DNA of 9,641 nucleotides from HyVt-560 sp964577195 (GTDB lineage: Bacteria; Pseudomonadota; Gammaproteobacteria; UWMA-0217), in the NCBI GenBank assembly GCA_964577195.1, contig CAZNYF010000115.1, positions 1 to 9,641 of the forward strand, given 5' to 3'. The position numbers and the translations under genes were made by a program. Of this stretch, positions 7,421 to 9,641 are shown in pieces. The first letter of the stretch is position 1. Every line of letters starts with the position of its first letter. The notes below the pieces were generated by a model. That model made no database searches. It was not told the DNA's origin and saw only the letters and a list, made by a program, of their open reading frames with translations.

Positions 7421-8587
7421 ATGAATAATAACAACACCGAATGGGAGCAATTCCCCTGTGATAGCTGCGGGGCAACGCTAAGATTTCAACCAGGTATCCA
7501 ATCTCTGGCTTGCGGCCACTGCGGCCATGCTAACCCGGTTGAAGATGTTTCCCTGGGGGTTGATGAGCTGGATTATGAAGCGACTTTACGTAGATTGTCG
7601 GTCAACATTGAGTCAGGCTCTGAAATCATCGTGCATTGCGATGACTGTGGCTCAGAATATCGTCTCGAAGAAAACCTTCATGCCGATAACTGCGAGTTCT
7701 GTGGAGCCGCTGTGGTGGCAGAAACAGCGCAACATCGCCAACTGGAACCGCAAGGCGTTCTACCCTTCAGTATTACACAAGATCAGGCAGATCAATCATT
7801 TATCCAATGGCTGGGAACACTCTGGCTAGCACCACGCGGCCTGAAAAAATATGCTCGTCATGCGCGAAAACTTTCCGGTATTTACATCCCCTATTGGACT
7901 TTCGATAGTGACTCCCAAGCGGCTTATCAAGGCCAGCGCGGTACTTATTACCAAGTGCCTGAACGGGTTGTACAAGTGGTTAACGGGAGGCGGCAAGTCG
8001 TCACGCGGATGGTCACCCGAGTACGTTGGACACCTGTGGCTGGACGAGTCTCCCGATCTTTTGATGATCTACTGGTCGAGGCGAGTTTTAGCCTGCCAAG
8101 AAAAATCCTCAGAAAACTCAATAGCTGGAATCTTTCCTCTCTAAAAAAATTCAAGCGTTCTTACCTGAGTGGATTTAAAAGCGAAATGTATCAAGGCGGC
8201 CCTCGACAAGGTTATGCCGAAGCCGAAAATATCATGGAAGAAGTACTGCGCAATGATGTTGCCAGAGATATAGGTGGAGATTTACAACGAATCTCCCACA
8301 TGCGCAGTTCCCATCAGGACGTGCAGTTCAAACATATCCTGCTGCCTATCTGGGTTGCTGCCTATAAGTATCGTGGCAAGAGCTTTCGCTTTGTTGTCAA
8401 TGGACAGACTGGAGAAGTGCAGGGCGAGCGCCCCTTTAGTATCGGGAAAATACTCTCACTCATCATTCTAGCCTGTGTCATGGCAGTTGGTTTGTTCTGG
8501 TTTGCAGAAAACAGCGGCATGGTGAATCAACTTCAGCAACACTCGACCACACCTTCAGCACCATGGGAAAACTATCAGCGATTCTAG
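7421..8587 (+). CDS. Double zinc-ribbon protein with C-terminal membrane anchor
   Basis: From ATG 7421 the product has 388 residues. Two N-terminal zinc ribbons are clear: CDSC (13-16) with CGHC (31-34), and CDDC (73-76) with CEFC (91-94). A central domain follows, with a YIPYWTFDSDSQAAYQG motif (about 155-170), a strand-rich middle and a conserved-looking HILLPIWVAAYKYRGK (305-320). One membrane helix (about 344-361) lies near the C-terminus with a short polar tail after it, so most of the protein should be cytoplasmic. Similar proteins are often misnamed 'primosomal protein N' or helicase because of the zinc ribbon; no helicase motif exists here. A TTG directly before the ATG is an alternative start. 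The ribosome site is weak, so expression may depend on upstream translation. It ends the SPFH-TelA-XpaC unit and may anchor or recruit the SPFH scaffold (inference). Confidence 0.85.
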   Translation: MNNNNTEWEQFPCDSCGATLRFQPGIQSLACGHCGHANPVEDVSLGVDELDYEATLRRLSVNIESGSEIIVHCDDCGSEYRLEENLHADNCEFCGAAVVAETAQHRQLEPQGVLPFSITQDQADQSFIQWLGTLWLAPRGLKKYARHARKLSGIYIPYWTFDSDSQAAYQGQRGTYYQVPERVVQVVNGRRQVVTRMVTRVRWTPVAGRVSRSFDDLLVEASFSLPRKILRKLNSWNLSSLKKFKRSYLSGFKSEMYQGGPRQGYAEAENIMEEVLRNDVARDIGGDLQRISHMRSSHQDVQFKHILLPIWVAAYKYRGKSFRFVVNGQTGEVQGERPFSIGKILSLIILACVMAVGLFWFAENSGMVNQLQQHSTTPSAPWENYQRF

Positions 8588-8633
8588 AGCGATATTAGTA
8601 TGATTGTCTCTTTCGATATTTACTTAGACTGCT

Positions 8634-8639
8634 TATAAT
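8634..8639 (+). promoter_or_regulatory. Candidate promoter -10 box for the DyP peroxidase gene
   Basis: A perfect TATAAT lies at 8634-8639 in the 144-bp gap before the peroxidase gene. The best-placed -35 candidate, TTTCGA at 8611-8616 (17-bp spacing), matches the consensus at only three positions, so an activator may be involved. No operator is recognisable. Confidence 0.35.
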
Positions 8640-8731
8640 TCTGGTTCTTTGAAAGCATCTTGTTAGCATTTTTGAACTTTACCTAATAGAATAATTCTAC
8701 GGTAGTTATCTCTCATTGAGGAGCGTTTACA

Positions 8732-9640
8732 ATGTCAAAACCACAATCCGGGATATTGCCAGAAGGCAATCAACACGCACTTTTTGTTACGCTTGAGATA
8801 CTCGGCGGTAAAAAAGTAGCTGCAGCTGTTGCGAAAGTTCCTGAACTCACAGCGGCACTTTCAGTTGCTCATCCTGGAGCAAATTTAAGTAGCGTTGTAG
8901 GGATCGGTTACAATGCATGGGGCAGCCTTTATGCACAGCAATGTCCTGCACAGTTACAACCTTTTAGAGCGCGTCAGGATGGTGGCCGGACAGCACCTTC
9001 AACAGCGGGCGATATTTTGCTACATATTCGATCAGAACGTCCTGATGTGAACTTTATTTTGTCACGCTTGATCATGGCGCAGTTCGGTTCAACAGTGAAG
9101 GTGATCGAAGAAGTGTCGGGCTATCAATATCTTGATTCACGGGATATGACGGGATTTATTGATGGCACTGAAAATCCCGCAGGTGATCATCGGGAAGAAG
9201 TGGCTTTGGTTCATGATGAACCCGGTCATATCTCTGGAAGTTACATTAGTATGCAGCGCTATATCCATGATCTTGCCAGCTGGGAACAGTTGCCGGTTAA
9301 AACACAGGAAGCACATATCGGAAGAACAAAAGCTGACGATATTCAGTTAAGGGACGATGATAAATCACCTACATCGCATATCACTCGAGCTGTGGTTGAA
9401 GAAAACGGTGAAGAGCTAAAAATACTTCGCCACAGTATGCCCTATGGTGGTGCGCAGGAAGCGGGGCTATTATTTATTGCCTACTCGGGTAAGGCTGATC
9501 ATTTTGATAAAATACTTGATCAAATGGTAACCGCCGATGAGCATGGTCACTATGATCATTTATTAGATTTTACACACGCGGTGACGGGTAATAATTTCTT
9601 TGCACCATCTGTGGATTTTTTGTTGAACTCTAAAAGCTAA
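8732..9640 (+). CDS. yfeX: DyP-type heme peroxidase, YfeX-like
   Basis: The complete 302-residue protein is a dye-decolorizing peroxidase of the YfeX type, close in length to E. coli YfeX (299). It begins with a recognisable QSGILPEGN block. The hallmark GFIDGTENPAG spans 141-151, with catalytic Asp144. The proximal heme ligand should be His216 in TSHITR, and distal Arg233 is in LRHSMPYGGAQEAG. These positions are offset by one from E. coli Asp143, His215 and Arg232. There is no signal peptide, so it acts in the cytoplasm unless packaged; no encapsulin gene is present in the window. Family members oxidise dyes and porphyrinogens with H2O2; a proposed heme-iron release activity of YfeX is disputed. 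A strong GAGGAG (8718-8723) lies 8 nt before the ATG, and the 144-bp upstream gap with a TATAAT box suggests separate transcription from the preceding operon. Confidence 0.95.
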   Translation: MSKPQSGILPEGNQHALFVTLEILGGKKVAAAVAKVPELTAALSVAHPGANLSSVVGIGYNAWGSLYAQQCPAQLQPFRARQDGGRTAPSTAGDILLHIRSERPDVNFILSRLIMAQFGSTVKVIEEVSGYQYLDSRDMTGFIDGTENPAGDHREEVALVHDEPGHISGSYISMQRYIHDLASWEQLPVKTQEAHIGRTKADDIQLRDDDKSPTSHITRAVVEENGEELKILRHSMPYGGAQEAGLLFIAYSGKADHFDKILDQMVTADEHGHYDHLLDFTHAVTGNNFFAPSVDFLLNSKS

Positions 9641-9641
9641 G

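Overview
The window looks like chromosomal DNA of a Gram-negative bacterium, most likely a gammaproteobacterium. This rests on the periplasmic lipoprotein and di-heme peroxidase architecture, an mnmH/selU homologue, a DyP peroxidase close to E. coli YfeX, and moderate GC with ordinary Shine-Dalgarno sites. I cannot name the genus. I see no tRNA, rRNA, CRISPR array, phage gene or transposase.

Left part (1-2013): a wrecked animal-type heme peroxidase gene (34-692) keeps its ribosome binding site and signal peptide. It has an early stop, then a large internal deletion with a frame change, and only the C-terminal part of the peroxidase domain remains. It is followed on the same strand by an intact di-heme cytochrome c peroxidase/MauG-family lipoprotein (847-2013).

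Middle-left (2031-3721, minus strand): a tight two-gene unit. An ICMT/NnrU/MddA-like membrane methyltransferase, read from a TTG start, comes first, followed 8 bp later by tRNA 2-selenouridine synthase (mnmH/selU). Its 3' end converges on the cytochrome gene with only 17 bp between the stop codons. The 294 bp upstream of the methyltransferase hold a roughly 140-bp stretch with inverted-repeat ends that may be a dispersed palindromic element.

Centre (4016-8587, plus strand): a probable operon. A 33-residue lipoprotein gene too small for routine gene calling overlaps, as TGATG, an XpaC-family membrane protein. TelA follows, then an SPFH-domain protein with a C-terminal GYF_2 domain, then a double-zinc-ribbon protein with a C-terminal membrane anchor. 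XpaC and TelA are known genomic partners, and TelA families have been linked to SPFH and zinc-ribbon proteins in Ter-type stress-response gene neighbourhoods. The set suggests a membrane-associated stress or envelope-maintenance complex of unknown biochemistry. This is the most interesting system in the window.

Right end (8732-9640, plus strand): a complete cytoplasmic DyP-type peroxidase (YfeX-like) with its own likely promoter. The window therefore holds three unrelated heme-peroxidase families, one of them dead.
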